Positions 8,588-19,774 of a stretch of DNA of 64,000 nt are shown here, in pieces (positions within the stretch are counted from its first letter, which is position 1; every line of letters begins with the position of its first letter). The translations under genes were made by a program, and so were the position numbers. Source of the DNA: Chloroflexia bacterium SDU3-3 (lineage in GTDB: Bacteria > Chloroflexota > Chloroflexia > Chloroflexales > Roseiflexaceae); the NCBI GenBank assembly GCA_009268125.1, contig WBOU01000007.1:1-64000 (forward strand). The letters run 5' to 3'. The notes below the pieces were generated by a model, which worked only from the letters and a program-made list of their open reading frames with translations, made no database searches and was not told where the DNA came from.

Positions 8588-9499
8588 CTACTGCGGCACG
8601 TGGTCGTGGGCGTGGTAGCTCGACCGCACCAGCGGGCCGCTCTCGACGTGGCGGAAGCCGCGCCGCGCGCCCTCCTCGCGGTACATCTGGAACTCGGCGG
8701 GCGTCACATAGCGGTCGATCGGCCAGTGCGAGCTGGTGGGCGCGAGGTACTGCCCAATGGTGATCACATCCACATCCATGCTGCGCAGATCATCCATCAC
8801 CTCGATCACCTCGGCGGGCTGCTCGCCAGCGCCCACCATGATGCCGCTCTTGGTCACCACCCCGCCGCCCAGCTCGCGGGCGCGGCGCAGCAGCTCTAGC
8901 GACTGGGTGTAGCTGGCCTTGGGCCGGAAGCGCCGGAACAGCCGTGGTACGGTCTCGATGTTGTGGTTCAGCACGTCGGGGCGGGCCTGCATCACCACGG
9001 CGAGCGCGTCCCAGTTGCCCTCGAAGTCGGGGATGAGCACCTCGACCTTGCAGTCGGGCAGGCGCTGGCGGATCAGGCGGATGGACTCGGCGAAGATGTG
9101 CGCGCCGCCGTCGGGGGCGTCGTCGCGGTTGACCGAGGTGAGCACGGCGTGCTTGAGCCGCAGGTGCTCCACCGCGTCGGCGATCCGCTCTGGCTCCTGC
9201 TCATCGATCGGCGCGGGCTTGCCCTTGGCGATCGCGCAGTAGCGGCAGCCGCGCGTGCACACGTCGCCCAGCAGCAGGAAGGTGGCGGTGCGGTGGTTCC
9301 AGCACTCGCCCATGTTGGGGCAGCGGGCCTCCTCGCACACGGTGTGCAGGCGCTTCTCGCGGATGAGCGAGCGCACATCGGTGTAGTTCTCGCCGGTGGG
9401 CGCCCGCACCCGCAGCCAGTCGGGGCGGCGCGGCGCGGCGGGCTGGTCGGCCTTGGCGCTGGGCGCGCTGGTGGGGGTGAGCGGTATGAAATCGGCCAT
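8588..9499 (-). CDS. lipA: lipoyl synthase
   Basis: A 303-residue radical SAM enzyme that inserts two sulfur atoms into protein-bound octanoyl groups to make lipoyl cofactor. Both iron-sulfur sites are intact: the auxiliary cluster motif CEEARCPNMGEC (cysteines 55, 60, 66) and the radical SAM motif CTRGCRYC (81, 85, 88). The C terminus carries RSSYHA, whose serine ligates the auxiliary cluster. About 30 residues at the N terminus are a variable Pro/Ala-rich extension. lipB lies 4.5 kb away on the same strand, separated by the ssu operon. Confidence 0.97.
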   Translation of the reverse strand: MADFIPLTPTSAPSAKADQPAAPRRPDWLRVRAPTGENYTDVRSLIREKRLHTVCEEARCPNMGECWNHRTATFLLLGDVCTRGCRYCAIAKGKPAPIDEQEPERIADAVEHLRLKHAVLTSVNRDDAPDGGAHIFAESIRLIRQRLPDCKVEVLIPDFEGNWDALAVVMQARPDVLNHNIETVPRLFRRFRPKASYTQSLELLRRARELGGGVVTKSGIMVGAGEQPAEVIEVMDDLRSMDVDVITIGQYLAPTSSHWPIDRYVTPAEFQMYREEGARRGFRHVESGPLVRSSYHAHDHVPQ

Positions 9500-9584
9500 A
9501 TGGCGATGCCTTTCTCTACCTTGAGTCGGGTGGTGGGTTGCGAAGTGTCATCTTCTCGTTTCCGTACTATAACATACGCGCCGT

Positions 9585-9608
9585 GCGATCTTCTCAAGAT
9601 CGCGCTTT
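9585..9608. promoter_or_regulatory. hairpin between lipA and ssuE
   Basis: GCGATCTT-CTC-AAGATCGC (9585-9603) followed by GCTTTTT on the plus strand has terminator form. It stands between the divergent lipA and ssu promoters, so it may insulate the ssu operon from antisense transcription. The likely lipA -10 element, TATAGT on the minus strand, is at 9566-9571. Confidence 0.4.
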
Positions 9609-9626
9609 TTGGGGCAGAATTAATAC

Positions 9627-9655
9627 TTGACAAACTTGATCAAGTAAATTAGTAT
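9627..9655 (+). promoter_or_regulatory. ssu operon promoter with operator-like palindrome
   Basis: TTGACA (9627-9632) and TAGTAT (9650-9655) are separated by 17 bases. The 12-base perfect palindrome ACTTGATCAAGT (9634-9645) occupies the spacer, which is where a repressor would block polymerase. No regulator gene is adjacent. Confidence 0.65.
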
Positions 9656-9749
9656 CACCACATCCATTCTTCGTGCTGCGCAGCACAATCTTTCAGAACA
9701 CCACTCTATGGGCCTCTACCGCCCACAAGCGACAGGAAAGGAGCACCCT

Positions 9750-10298
9750 GTGGCCGAGGTTGTGACACTTGCTGGGAGCCTATCGGCGCGCTCGCGCTCG
9801 ACGGCGGTGCTGGGCTATGTCCGCGAGCAACTGGCGGCGCGGGATGTTGCGGTGCGGCATATTGCCCTCCAGGGCCTGCCCGCCGAGGATGTGCTCTACG
9901 CGCGGGCCGACGCCACGCCGATCCGCGACGCCATCCGCCAGATCGAGCTGGCCGATGCGCTGGTGGTGGCCACGCCGATCTACAAGGCGGCCTACAGCGG
10001 CGCGCTGAAGGCCTTTCTCGACCTGCTGCCGCAGCGCATCCTAGAGCGCAAGGTGGTGCTGCCGATCGCCACTGGCGGCTCGCCCCACCACCTGCTGGCG
10101 ATCGACTACGCGCTGAAGCCAGTGCTTTCGGCGCTGGGCGCGCAGCACGTGCTCAGCGGCGTGTACCTGCTGGATGCGCACATCCAGCTGGGCGAGGATG
10201 GCCGCGCGGATTTCGAGCCGCTGTCGCTGGCGCGGCTGGATGCGTCGCTGGATGCGCTGGCCGCCGCGCTGCCGCTGGCCCGCGCGGCGCTGGCGTAG
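9750..10298 (+). CDS. ssuE: NADPH-dependent FMN reductase (SsuE/MsuE type)
   Basis: A 182-residue flavodoxin-fold reductase that supplies reduced FMN to the SsuD monooxygenase. The sequence begins VVTLAGSLSARSRST, the phosphate-binding loop of this family, and contains ATPIYKAAYSGALKAFLDLLP, the conserved flavin-site segment. I chose the GTG at 9750 over an upstream ATG because AAAGGAG (9738-9744) is correctly spaced for it. First gene of the ssuEADCB operon, 10 bases before ssuA. Confidence 0.9.
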   Translation: MAEVVTLAGSLSARSRSTAVLGYVREQLAARDVAVRHIALQGLPAEDVLYARADATPIRDAIRQIELADALVVATPIYKAAYSGALKAFLDLLPQRILERKVVLPIATGGSPHHLLAIDYALKPVLSALGAQHVLSGVYLLDAHIQLGEDGRADFEPLSLARLDASLDALAAALPLARAALA

Positions 10299-10308
10299 GG
10301 GGTAGACG

Positions 10309-11295
10309 ATGAGACTGCGACACAACCCCCTGGTGCGCGGGCTGCTGGCTGCGGCGGCGCTGGCCCTGCTGACCGCGTGCGCCGCGCCCAGCGCCGTGGC
10401 CCAGCCCCAGCCGCTGAGAACGCTGCGCATCGGCTACCAGAAGGGTGGCACGCTGCCCATTCTGAAGGCCCAGCAGCGCCTGGAGAAGCGCTTCGCCGAC
10501 CAGCAGATCGCCGTGACATGGCTGGAGTTCCCCGCCGGGCCGCCGCTGCTGGAGGCGCTGAACGCGGGCAGCATCGACATCGGCGCGACCGGCGAGTCGC
10601 CCGCGATCTTCGCGCAGGCGGCGGGCACCCCGCTGGTGTACGTGGCCGCGCAGCAGAGCGACGTGGCCGGGCAGGCCCTGCTGGTGGCCAAAGACTCGCC
10701 GATCACGAGCGTGGCCGACCTGAAGGGCAAGAAGGTGGTGCTGGGCAAGGGCACCAGCGCGCACTACTTCCTCATCCAGGCCCTGAAGGATGCAGGCCTG
10801 AGCTACGGCGATGTCGAGCCGGTCTTTCTGAACCCGCCCGACGCGCGGCCCGCCTTCGAGAGCGGCTCGGTGGACGCTTGGGCGATCTGGGATCCGTATC
10901 TGACGCTGGCGCTGAAGTCGGGCCAAGCCCGCGTGCTGCGCGATGGCGCGGGGCTGCCGCAGCGCCACACCTACTACCTGGCCGCCCGCAGCTTCGCGCA
11001 GAGCCACGGCGATGTGCTGGGCGGCGTGCTAGATGAGGTGCAGCAGGTGGAGCAGTGGTCGAAGGCCAACCCCGACCAGGCCGCCGCCGCGCTGGCCCCG
11101 GTGGTGAAGATCGATGAGTCCATCCTGCGCGAGATCGCCCACCGCACGCCCTACGGCCTTGAGCCGATCAGCGAGCAGATCGTGGCCGACCAGCAGGATG
11201 TGGCCGACACCTATGAGCAGCTTGGCCTCATCCCCAAGAAGATCGTGGTGGCCGATGCGGTGTGGCAGTGGCGCACGCAAGAAGGAGCGAAGTGA
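10309..11295 (+). CDS. ssuA: aliphatic sulfonate-binding lipoprotein
   Basis: A 328-residue substrate-binding protein of the SsuA/NrtA family. The N terminus is a signal peptide with LLTAC, giving a lipobox cysteine at residue 24. Family blocks follow: [38 protein letters not shown], and the AIWDPY segment in the second lobe. It captures alkanesulfonates outside the membrane for SsuC/SsuB. Its stop codon overlaps the ssuD start (TGATG), indicating translational coupling. Confidence 0.92.
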   Translation: MRLRHNPLVRGLLAAAALALLTACAAPSAVAQPQPLRTLRIGYQKGGTLPILKAQQRLEKRFADQQIAVTWLEFPAGPPLLEALNAGSIDIGATGESPAIFAQAAGTPLVYVAAQQSDVAGQALLVAKDSPITSVADLKGKKVVLGKGTSAHYFLIQALKDAGLSYGDVEPVFLNPPDARPAFESGSVDAWAIWDPYLTLALKSGQARVLRDGAGLPQRHTYYLAARSFAQSHGDVLGGVLDEVQQVEQWSKANPDQAAAALAPVVKIDESILREIAHRTPYGLEPISEQIVADQQDVADTYEQLGLIPKKIVVADAVWQWRTQEGAK

Positions 11296-12440
11296 TGAAC
11301 GTCCTCTGGTTCTTCCCCACCCACGGCGATGGCCGCTACCTGGGCAGCGACATCGGGGGCCGCCCGGTGACGCTGGAGTACCTGCAGCAGATCGCCAAGG
11401 CCGTGGACTCGCTGGGCTACGCTGGTGCGCTGCTGCCCACCGGGCGCAGCTGCGAGGATGCCTGGATCATCGCGTCGGCGCTGCTGAGCCATACCCAGCG
11501 CATGAAGTTCTTGGTGGCTGTGCGCCCCGGCCTCAGCTCGCCCGCCCTGGCGGTGCGCATGGCCGCCACCTTCGACCGGCTCTCCGGCGGGCGGCTGCTG
11601 ATCAACGTGGTGACAGGCGGCAACCCCGACGAGCTGGCGGGCGATGGCCTGCACCTAGCCCACGACGAGCGCTACGCGCTGACCGACGAGTTTCTGTCGG
11701 TCTGGCGCGGCCTGCTGGCGGGCGAGACGGTGGACTTCGCGGGCGAGCACCTGCGCGTGGATGGCGGCCAGCTGCTGTTCCCGCCGGTGCAGCACCCCTA
11801 CCCGCCGCTCTACTTCGGCGGCTCGTCGCCTGCTGCGGTGGAGGTGGCGGCCAAGCATGTCGACCTGTACCTGACCTGGGGCGAGACCCCGGCGCAGGTG
11901 GCGGCCAAGATCGCCGAGGTGCGCGAGCGCGCCGCAGCGCACGGGCGCACGCTGCGCTTCGGCATCCGCCTGCACGTGATCGTGCGCGAGACCAGCGAGG
12001 AGGCCTGGGCCAGCGCCAACGACCTCATCCGCTATGTGGATGATGCCGCCATCGCGCAGGCCCAGGCGGCCTTCGCCCGATCCGACTCGGTCGGGCAGCA
12101 CCGCATGAGCGCGCTGCACCACGGCGGCAGCCGCGCGGCCCTGGAGATCAGCCCCAACCTGTGGGCGGGGGTGGGCCTGGTGCGCGGCGGCGCAGGCACG
12201 GCGCTGGTGGGCGACCCGGCCACGGTGGCCGAGCGGCTGCGCGAGTACGCCGACCTGGGCATCGACACCTTCGTGCTCTCCGGCTACCCCCACCTAGAGG
12301 AGGCCCACCGCTTTGCCGAGCTGGTCTTCCCGCTGCTGCCGCTGGATCACCCCATCGCCGCGCAGCAGGGGTTGCCGCAGCAGGGCGAGCTGCTCGGGGC
12401 GCGGGCCTACCCGCGCGAGCTGGCGCTGAGCGGGCGCTAG
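11295..12440 (+). CDS. ssuD: FMNH2-dependent alkanesulfonate monooxygenase
   Basis: A 381-residue TIM-barrel flavin monooxygenase that cleaves the C-S bond of alkanesulfonates to an aldehyde and sulfite, using FMNH2 from SsuE. The length equals that of the E. coli enzyme as I recall it. Family segments include [13 protein letters not shown] near the N terminus, [20 protein letters not shown] and [18 protein letters not shown]. The ATG at 11295 overlaps the ssuA stop and is preceded by GAAGGAG. The sulfite produced feeds assimilation, which suits the sulfur-centred gene content of the window. Confidence 0.95.
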   Translation: MNVLWFFPTHGDGRYLGSDIGGRPVTLEYLQQIAKAVDSLGYAGALLPTGRSCEDAWIIASALLSHTQRMKFLVAVRPGLSSPALAVRMAATFDRLSGGRLLINVVTGGNPDELAGDGLHLAHDERYALTDEFLSVWRGLLAGETVDFAGEHLRVDGGQLLFPPVQHPYPPLYFGGSSPAAVEVAAKHVDLYLTWGETPAQVAAKIAEVRERAAAHGRTLRFGIRLHVIVRETSEEAWASANDLIRYVDDAAIAQAQAAFARSDSVGQHRMSALHHGGSRAALEISPNLWAGVGLVRGGAGTALVGDPATVAERLREYADLGIDTFVLSGYPHLEEAHRFAELVFPLLPLDHPIAAQQGLPQQGELLGARAYPRELALSGR

Positions 12441-12508
12441 CGGCTGGAGCGCTGGCGCGGGGGCTTGGCCGCGCGCCAGTATGGCCTGGCGAGAAGACGA
12501 GAAGGAGA

Positions 12509-13336
12509 ATGACCATTCTTGCAGGAGCGACACAGGAGCCAGCCGCCCTCGCCGCGCCCGCCCGCCGCCGGGCCTGGGCGCGGCCCAGCCTGCTGCCCTG
12601 GGCGCTGCCCCTGGCGCTGGTGGCGCTGTGGCAGGCGCTCTCGGCGCTGGGCCTGATCAGCGCGCGGGTGCTGCCCGCGCCGCTGGATGTGCTGCGCGCC
12701 GCCCTGGCGCTGATGGAGGGCGGCCAGCTGCTGCGCGACATCGGCATCAGCACCCAGCGGGCGCTGCTGGGCTTTGCGCTGGGCGGCGGCCTGGGTTTCG
12801 CGCTGGGCCTGATCAACGCGGTCAGCCCGCTGAGCGAGCGTCTGCTCGACAGCTCGGTGCAGATGCTGCGCAACATCCCGCACCTAGCGCTGCTGCCGCT
12901 GGTGATCCTCTGGTTTGGCGTGAGCGAGCAGGCCCGCCTGTTCCTGGTGGCGCTGGGCGTGTTCTTCCCGCTCTACGCCAACACCTTCCACGGCATCCGC
13001 ACGGTGGACCACGGCCTGATCGAGATGGGTCAGGTCTACGGCCTCTCGCGCTGGGCGCTGTTCTGGCACATCCTGCTGCCGGGCGCGATGCCCTCCATCC
13101 TGGTGGGCGTGCGCTACGGCCTGGGCGTGATGTGGCTGACGCTGATCGTGGCCGAGACTCTGGCCGCCAACAGCGGCATCGGCTACATCACCATGAACGC
13201 CCGCGAGTTCATGCAGAGCGATGTGGTGGTGATGGGGATCGTGCTCTACGCCCTGCTGGGCAAGCTGGCCGACTCGCTGGCCCGCCTGCTAGAGCGCTGG
13301 CTGCTGGCATGGCACCCGCGCTATGGCCGGGCCTAG
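12509..13336 (+). CDS. ssuC: alkanesulfonate ABC transporter permease
   Basis: A 275-residue inner-membrane permease with six or so hydrophobic segments and the EAA loop region including EMGQVYGLSRWALFWHILLP before the last segments. The frame is open much further upstream but the ATG at 12509 has AGAAGGAGA directly before it, and the protein then begins with a normal short cytoplasmic tail. A 68-base gap separates it from ssuD. Confidence 0.92.
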   Translation: MTILAGATQEPAALAAPARRRAWARPSLLPWALPLALVALWQALSALGLISARVLPAPLDVLRAALALMEGGQLLRDIGISTQRALLGFALGGGLGFALGLINAVSPLSERLLDSSVQMLRNIPHLALLPLVILWFGVSEQARLFLVALGVFFPLYANTFHGIRTVDHGLIEMGQVYGLSRWALFWHILLPGAMPSILVGVRYGLGVMWLTLIVAETLAANSGIGYITMNAREFMQSDVVVMGIVLYALLGKLADSLARLLERWLLAWHPRYGRA

Positions 13337-13357
13337 CGCCTATCGTGGAGGGGGAAC

Positions 13358-14092
13358 ATGACACAAGGGGTAGCGATCCAGCTGGAGCGGGTCGAGAAGC
13401 GCTTTGCTGCGCAGCCGGTGCTCAGCCGCCTGGATCTGGCGATAGCGCCCGGCGAGTTTGTCGCGGTGATCGGCAAGAGCGGCAGCGGCAAGAGCACGCT
13501 GCTGCGGCTGGTGGCCGGGCTGGATGTGCCCAGCGCCGGTGCGGTGGTGATCGACGGCCAGCCGCTGCGGGCACGCAACAGCGAGGCCCGCGTGATGTTC
13601 CAGGATGCGCGGCTGCTGCCCTGGAAGAGCGTGCTGGAGAACGTGGGGCTTGGCCTGCCCGCCAGCGGCCTGGGCCAGCGCGCCGCCGAGGCGCTGGAGC
13701 ACGTGGGCCTGCACGACCGGGGCGGCGCGTGGCCGCTGGTGCTCTCCGGCGGCGAGCGCCAGCGTGTGGCCCTGGCCCGCGCCCTGGTGAGCGGCCCGCG
13801 CCTGCTGCTGCTCGATGAGCCGCTGGGCGCGCTGGATGCGCTCACCCGCATCGAGATGCAGCTGCTGATCGAGCGGCTCTGGCAGGAGCAGGGCTTCACG
13901 GCGGTGCTGATCACGCACGATGTGGAGGAGGCGGTGGCCCTGGCCGACCGCGTGGTGCTGATCGAGCACGGCCAGATCGCCCTGGATCAGCGGGTCGATC
14001 TGCCGCGCCCCCGCGCGCGCGGCAGCGCGGCCTTCGCGGCGCTGAAGGGCCAGCTGCTTCAGCGCGTGATCGGCAGCGGCTGGGACGTGTAG
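13358..14092 (+). CDS. ssuB: alkanesulfonate ABC transporter ATPase
   Basis: A 244-residue ABC ATPase of the nitrate/sulfonate/taurine family. Walker A is GKSGSGKST at residues 39-47, the Q loop lies in [20 protein letters not shown], the signature is [15 protein letters not shown] and Walker B is [13 protein letters not shown] with the switch histidine in LITHDVEEA. Its last 34 bases overlap the 3' end of the convergent lipB gene. Confidence 0.93.
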   Translation: MTQGVAIQLERVEKRFAAQPVLSRLDLAIAPGEFVAVIGKSGSGKSTLLRLVAGLDVPSAGAVVIDGQPLRARNSEARVMFQDARLLPWKSVLENVGLGLPASGLGQRAAEALEHVGLHDRGGAWPLVLSGGERQRVALARALVSGPRLLLLDEPLGALDALTRIEMQLLIERLWQEQGFTAVLITHDVEEAVALADRVVLIEHGQIALDQRVDLPRPRARGSAAFAALKGQLLQRVIGSGWDV

Positions 14093-14790
14093 TCGGCAAG
14101 GTCGGGCGGCGGCGCGGCCTCGGCGATCTCCACCGCGAACACCTGGGCGAAGCTGGCCACCACCGCCTGCTCTAGCTCGGCGCGGGATGGGGCGTGCGCC
14201 GCGCCCAGCAGCCGCTCGATCGAGGTGACGCCCTTGCCCTCGATGCCGCACGGCACGATCTTCTGAAAGTAGCTCAGGTCGGTGCTCAGGTTCAGCGCGA
14301 AGCCATGCTGGGTGACGCCGCTGGAGCTGAGCTTGACCCCGATGGCGCAGATCTTCTCCTGCCCCACCCACACGCCGGTCAGCCCGCCGATCCGCTGGCC
14401 CGGCAGGCCGTAGCGCGCCAGCGTCACGATGATCACGTCTTCGAGCATGCGCAGGTAGCGCGCCACATCCCCGCCGTGGCGCGAGAGCTTGAGGATGGGG
14501 TAGCCCACGATCTGCCCTGGCCCGTGGTAGGTCACATCTCCCCCGCGATCGCTCTCGATCACCTCGGCCCCCTGGGCCGCCAGCAGCGCGGGCGGCACCA
14601 GGAAGTGGCCCTCCTTGGTGGCGCGCCCCAGTGTGTAGGTGTGCGGGTGGCCCAGCAGCAGCAGCGTGTCGCCCACCAGCCCCGCCGATCGCCGCTGCGC
14701 CAGCTCGCGCTGCATGGCCCACGCGGCGTTGTAGGGCATCTGGCCCAGCCGCAGCAGCGCGATCGCCGCTTTCTCGGTGTGTATCTCCAT
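14059..14790 (-). CDS. lipB: lipoyl(octanoyl) transferase
   Basis: Transfers octanoate from acyl carrier protein to the lipoyl domains that LipA then sulfurates. About 243 residues from the ATG at 14790, which has AGAAGG four bases upstream; an in-frame ATG at 14802 is possible but has no ribosome-binding site. Active-site features are present: [19 protein letters not shown] and the catalytic cysteine and lysine region [13 protein letters not shown] with [13 protein letters not shown]. The C-terminal region runs antisense into ssuB by 34 bases. Confidence 0.94.
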   Translation of the reverse strand: MEIHTEKAAIALLRLGQMPYNAAWAMQRELAQRRSAGLVGDTLLLLGHPHTYTLGRATKEGHFLVPPALLAAQGAEVIESDRGGDVTYHGPGQIVGYPILKLSRHGGDVARYLRMLEDVIIVTLARYGLPGQRIGGLTGVWVGQEKICAIGVKLSSSGVTQHGFALNLSTDLSYFQKIVPCGIEGKGVTSIERLLGAAHAPSRAELEQAVVASFAQVFAVEIAEAAPPPDLADYTSQPLPITR

Positions 14791-14861
14791 CGACCTTCTC
14801 ATGAAAAACCGTAAGGCGCTTTTGTCGGCCCGCATTATAGCATTTTGAGATGTCAAGAGAC

Positions 14862-14935
14862 GTGGCGCAGGCTGTTGGAAGGGGTGGCGCAGGTTGTTGG
14901 AAGGGTGGCACAGGCTGTTGGAAGCGTGGCGCGGT
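14862..14935. repeat. 21-bp tandem repeat, about 3.5 copies
   Basis: Units GTGGCGCAGGCTGTTGGAAGG at 14862 (with one extra G), 14884 and 14905, then a partial copy at 14926. It lies between lipB and the dps terminator, so it is in the lipB upstream region. Confidence 0.9.
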
Positions 14936-14970
14936 ATCTCGGCAACAAGACAGATGCAAGATCACACAAA

Positions 14971-14999
14971 AAAAGGAGCGGGCCTAGGCTCGCTCCTTT
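14971..14999 (-). terminator. dps terminator
   Basis: AAAGGAGCG (14972-14980) pairs with CGCTCCTTT (14991-14999) and is followed on the minus strand by a T run, about 20 bases after the dps stop codon. Confidence 0.8.
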
Positions 15000-15017
15000 C
15001 GATATCTACGGGTGGCG

Positions 15018-15536
15018 CTAGGCCTCGTCGCTGTCCTCAAGGAAGGCGCGCAGCATCCAGGCCATCTTCTCGTGGGCCTCCATCAGGCCAGTGAGGAAAT
15101 CGCTGGTGCCCATATCGTGGATCTCCTCCTCGGTCTTGTCCACGAACTCGCGCAGGTTGCGGATGACCGCCTCGTGATCGGCGGTGAGGTTGGCCACCAT
15201 CTGCATGGCCCCGATCCGCCCGCCCGCATCTTCCTTCAGCGTGGCGCAGTCCAAAAACTCGCGCATGCTGCCGAAGGCGGTGTAGCCCAGGGCGCGCACG
15301 CGCTCGGCCACCTCGTCGATAGCCTGCTCAAGCTGGGTGTACTGGGCCTCCAGCAGCTGGTGCAGCGAGTAGAACTGCGGGCCGGTCACGTTCCAGTGGT
15401 AGTTGCGGGTCTTGATATACAGCACGTGCTGATCGGAGAGCACGCGGTTCAGCACATCCGCCGAGGCGGCGCGCTCTTTGTCGTTCAGGCCAATATTGAT
15501 CGCACTCTGCTTTTTCTGCTTAGCTGTCGCAGTCAT
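15018..15536 (-). CDS. dps: Dps family ferritin-like DNA-binding protein
   Basis: A 172-residue four-helix ferritin-like protein that forms 12-subunit shells, oxidises and stores iron, and protects DNA under stress. The ferroxidase site is in YHWNVTGPQFYSLHQLLEAQY and its partner DEVAERVRALG, both intact. A Lys-rich N terminus (TAKQKKQS) may bind DNA. The ATG at 15536 follows CAGGAGGACC; the frame is open upstream but lacks a better signal. Monocistronic. Confidence 0.92.
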   Translation of the reverse strand: MTATAKQKKQSAINIGLNDKERAASADVLNRVLSDQHVLYIKTRNYHWNVTGPQFYSLHQLLEAQYTQLEQAIDEVAERVRALGYTAFGSMREFLDCATLKEDAGGRIGAMQMVANLTADHEAVIRNLREFVDKTEEEIHDMGTSDFLTGLMEAHEKMAWMLRAFLEDSDEA

Positions 15537-15684
15537 CACGGTCCTCCTGATCATCGAACCCACTCGGGCCTCTGCTGATTCTAGTAGCACAGGCTGTGCC
15601 ACAGGGTGCGGTTTTGGGGGCGGGAAAAACCGGGCGCGGGCGGCGTGCGTAGCTTGCTGCAATCATTGGAAGAAAGGTGCGACG

Positions 15685-16437
15685 GTGCGACGATGGATGC
15701 GGAATACCCTGCTGGCGCTGGTGGCCGTGGTGGTGCTGGCCGTGGCGGGCTTTGTGGCCTGGGCCGAGCTGCCGCTGGGCGCGCAGGATGTGGCGCTGGC
15801 CGCGCTGCGCTCGGATGATCGCGTGGTGGTGAGCGAGGGGCGCTGGCTGGCGTTTCAGCCTGCGGGCGGGGCGGGCGACACTGGCCTGATCTTCTACCCC
15901 GGCGCGCGCGTGGACGAGCGGGCCTACGCGCCCGTGCTGCGCCAGATCGCCGCGCAGGGCTACCTGGTGGTGCTGGTGCCCATGCCGCTGCACCTGGCGA
16001 TCTTCGACGGCGACGCTGCGGATGACGTGCGCGTGGCCTACCCGGATGTGCGGCGCTGGGTGCTGGCCGGCCACTCGATGGGCGGCGCGATGGCCGCGAG
16101 CTACGCCCACGCCCGCCCCGATGCACTGGCGGGCATTGCGCTGTGGGCGGCCTACCCGCAGGCTAGCGACAGCCTGGCCGACCGCACCGGGCTGCGTGCG
16201 CTGGCGGTGTTTGGCGAGCTGCATGGCCTAGTCTCGCCCGATGAGCGGGCGCAGGCCCAGGAGCGCATGCCGCCCGATATGCGCACCCTGGTGATCGCGG
16301 GCGGCAACCACGCGCAGTTCGGCAGCTACGGCGCGCAGCCGGGCGACGCGCCCGCCGCCATCGACGCGGCGGCCCAGCAGGCCCAGGTGGTGAGCGCCAC
16401 GCTCGACCTGCTGTGGGATGTGGCTGCCGCGCCCTAG
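15685..16437 (+). CDS. membrane-anchored alpha/beta hydrolase
   Basis: A 250-residue protein: one N-terminal hydrophobic segment (about residues 6-27, either an anchor or a signal peptide), then an alpha/beta hydrolase domain. The nucleophile elbow is LAGHSMGGAMA and a late GGNHAQFGSYG supplies the catalytic histidine, as in the alpha/beta hydrolase 5 group. I chose GTG at 15685 with GAAAGG upstream; an ATG four codons later is the alternative. The substrate is unknown. It runs divergently from dps. Confidence 0.82.
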   Translation: MRRWMRNTLLALVAVVVLAVAGFVAWAELPLGAQDVALAALRSDDRVVVSEGRWLAFQPAGGAGDTGLIFYPGARVDERAYAPVLRQIAAQGYLVVLVPMPLHLAIFDGDAADDVRVAYPDVRRWVLAGHSMGGAMAASYAHARPDALAGIALWAAYPQASDSLADRTGLRALAVFGELHGLVSPDERAQAQERMPPDMRTLVIAGGNHAQFGSYGAQPGDAPAAIDAAAQQAQVVSATLDLLWDVAAAP

Positions 16438-16445
16438 GCGGAATA

Positions 16446-16485
16446 GCACGGCGCGGCTCCCCAGTGGCTGGGGGCCGCGCCGTGC
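16446..16485. terminator. GC-rich hairpin between convergent genes
   Basis: GCACGGCGCGG (16446-16456) pairs with CCGCGCCGTGC (16475-16485), and the inner CCCCAG pairs with CTGGGG. There is no U tract. It lies between the hydrolase and sucD stop codons. Confidence 0.55.
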
Positions 16486-16499
16486 TGTGCGGGTCGATC

Positions 16500-17378
<879 letters not shown>

Positions 17379-17485
17379 CGTCGATACTCCTTGAGCCAAT
17401 GAGGATGGTGTTCTCTGTCGCAAAGCGGGTTTATCCTAGCATATGCGTTGACAAAGCGCAATGCGGCGTGGCGCTTTCACAAGCG

Positions 17486-18196
17486 CTAGCGCTGGCCGAA
17501 GATCGCCCGCCCGACCCGCACCATGGTCGCGCCCTCGGCGATGGCGGCCTCGAAGTCCTCGGACATGCCCATGGATAGCTCGGCCCAGGGCGCGGCGGGG
17601 AAGCGGCGGGCCAGCTCCTCGCGCAGCAGGCGGGCGGCGCGGAAGGTGGGCAGCGGGTCATCGCCATAGGGCGCGATGGTCATCAGGCCGGTGATGCGCA
17701 GCCCCGGCAGGGCCAGCGCCTGCGCCACATCGGCGAAGAAGCCATGGGCGGCGGCGGGGCGATCCTGCCACATGGCTAGGTCGAAGCCCTCCTTGGAGGC
17801 CTCGCCAGAGACGTTGACCTGCAGCAGGGCCTCGCGGGGCGGCTGCCCGGCCTCCTGCACATGGCGGGAGATAGCCTGGGCCAGCCGCAGGCTATTGACC
17901 GAGTGAAGGCAGTCGAACAGGGCTGCGGCGCGCTTGGCCTTGTTCGACTGGAGGTGGCCGATCAGGTGCCACCTAGCCCCCTGGCCCGGCAGGCCCAGGA
18001 TCTTCTGCTCGGCCTCCTGGATGCGGCTCTCGCCGAAGTCGCGCAGGCCCGCCGCCAGGGCCTCGGCGATCCGCTCCATGGGGAAGGTTTTCGAGACCCC
18101 GATCAGCCGCACGGTCTGCGGGTCGCGCTGGGCGGCGCGCGCGGCTCGGTCGATGCGCTCCTGGATCTGCGCGATCCGATCTGCTAGAGATTCCAC
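17486..18196 (-). CDS. YggS/PLPBP family pyridoxal phosphate homeostasis protein
   Basis: A 236-residue TIM-barrel protein that binds PLP and balances vitamin B6 pools. LIGVSKTFP carries the PLP lysine; [15 protein letters not shown] and GLMTIAP and the C-terminal [21 protein letters not shown] are signature blocks. I chose GTG at 18196, preceded by AAGGAATC, because the upstream in-frame residues look non-coding. In many bacteria it neighbours cell-division genes; here it stands between sucD and a CPBP protease. Confidence 0.9.
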   Translation of the reverse strand: MESLADRIAQIQERIDRAARAAQRDPQTVRLIGVSKTFPMERIAEALAAGLRDFGESRIQEAEQKILGLPGQGARWHLIGHLQSNKAKRAAALFDCLHSVNSLRLAQAISRHVQEAGQPPREALLQVNVSGEASKEGFDLAMWQDRPAAAHGFFADVAQALALPGLRITGLMTIAPYGDDPLPTFRAARLLREELARRFPAAPWAELSMGMSEDFEAAIAEGATMVRVGRAIFGQR

Positions 18197-18250
18197 GACG
18201 TGATTCCTTGGGTAGTGGCGCGGTTTGCTGCCGCCATTATAGGCCAAGCG

Positions 18251-19450
<1,200 letters not shown>

Positions 19451-19620
19451 AGGGGGAAGCTCCTTTGGGGCTAGGTAGACCCGCCGAGCGTATGGCGCGG
19501 CGGGCAGGTATCGATATAGGTTCTACGAAAAGCATGCTCGATTTGTCGCATGCTGTCGCCCTAGAAGCAAGAACAGCGCCAGAGCAGGCGTGGCGGGCGA
19601 AAATATGTGCGGAAAACCCC

Positions 19621-19649
19621 TTGCTTTTTCCTCGGCTGGTCGCTATAAT
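19621..19649 (+). promoter_or_regulatory. strong promoter of a short transcript
   Basis: TTGCTT (19621-19626), a 17-base spacer and a perfect TATAAT (19644-19649). It drives the small transcription unit at 19656-19810. The stretch 19451-19620 before it holds no gene and should carry the minus-strand promoter of the CPBP gene. Confidence 0.7.
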
Positions 19650-19700
19650 ACCAGCATCGACTTTGCAAAATGCCGTTCAGGCACAAAGGAGGTGATGCCT

Positions 19701-19745
19701 ATGAGTAGTCAGCGTCAGGGCATCGCCGGAGTGGCGGCCCGCTAG
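19701..19745 (+). CDS. candidate micro-ORF, 14 residues
   Basis: Reads MSSQRQGIAGVAAR. The site AAAGGAGGTGATGCC, eight bases before the ATG counted from GGAGG, is almost a full complement of the 16S rRNA 3' end, stronger than that of any other gene in the window. The second half of the ORF lies in the stem of the hairpin described for the transcript. Peptide function unknown. Confidence 0.35.
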   Translation: MSSQRQGIAGVAAR

Positions 19746-19774
19746 CGCCACAGCGGCGATGTCCTTTTCCACAG

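Noticed and set aside
12481-13818. Plus-strand frame of 445 codons over ssuC and ssuB
   Set aside because: It is an alternative frame of two well-supported genes, rich in Gly, Ala and Arg, with no family features.
13340-14965. Minus-strand frame of 541 codons over ssuB and lipB
   Set aside because: lipB itself is read in another frame with intact catalytic motifs; this one is low-complexity and has no recognisable domain.
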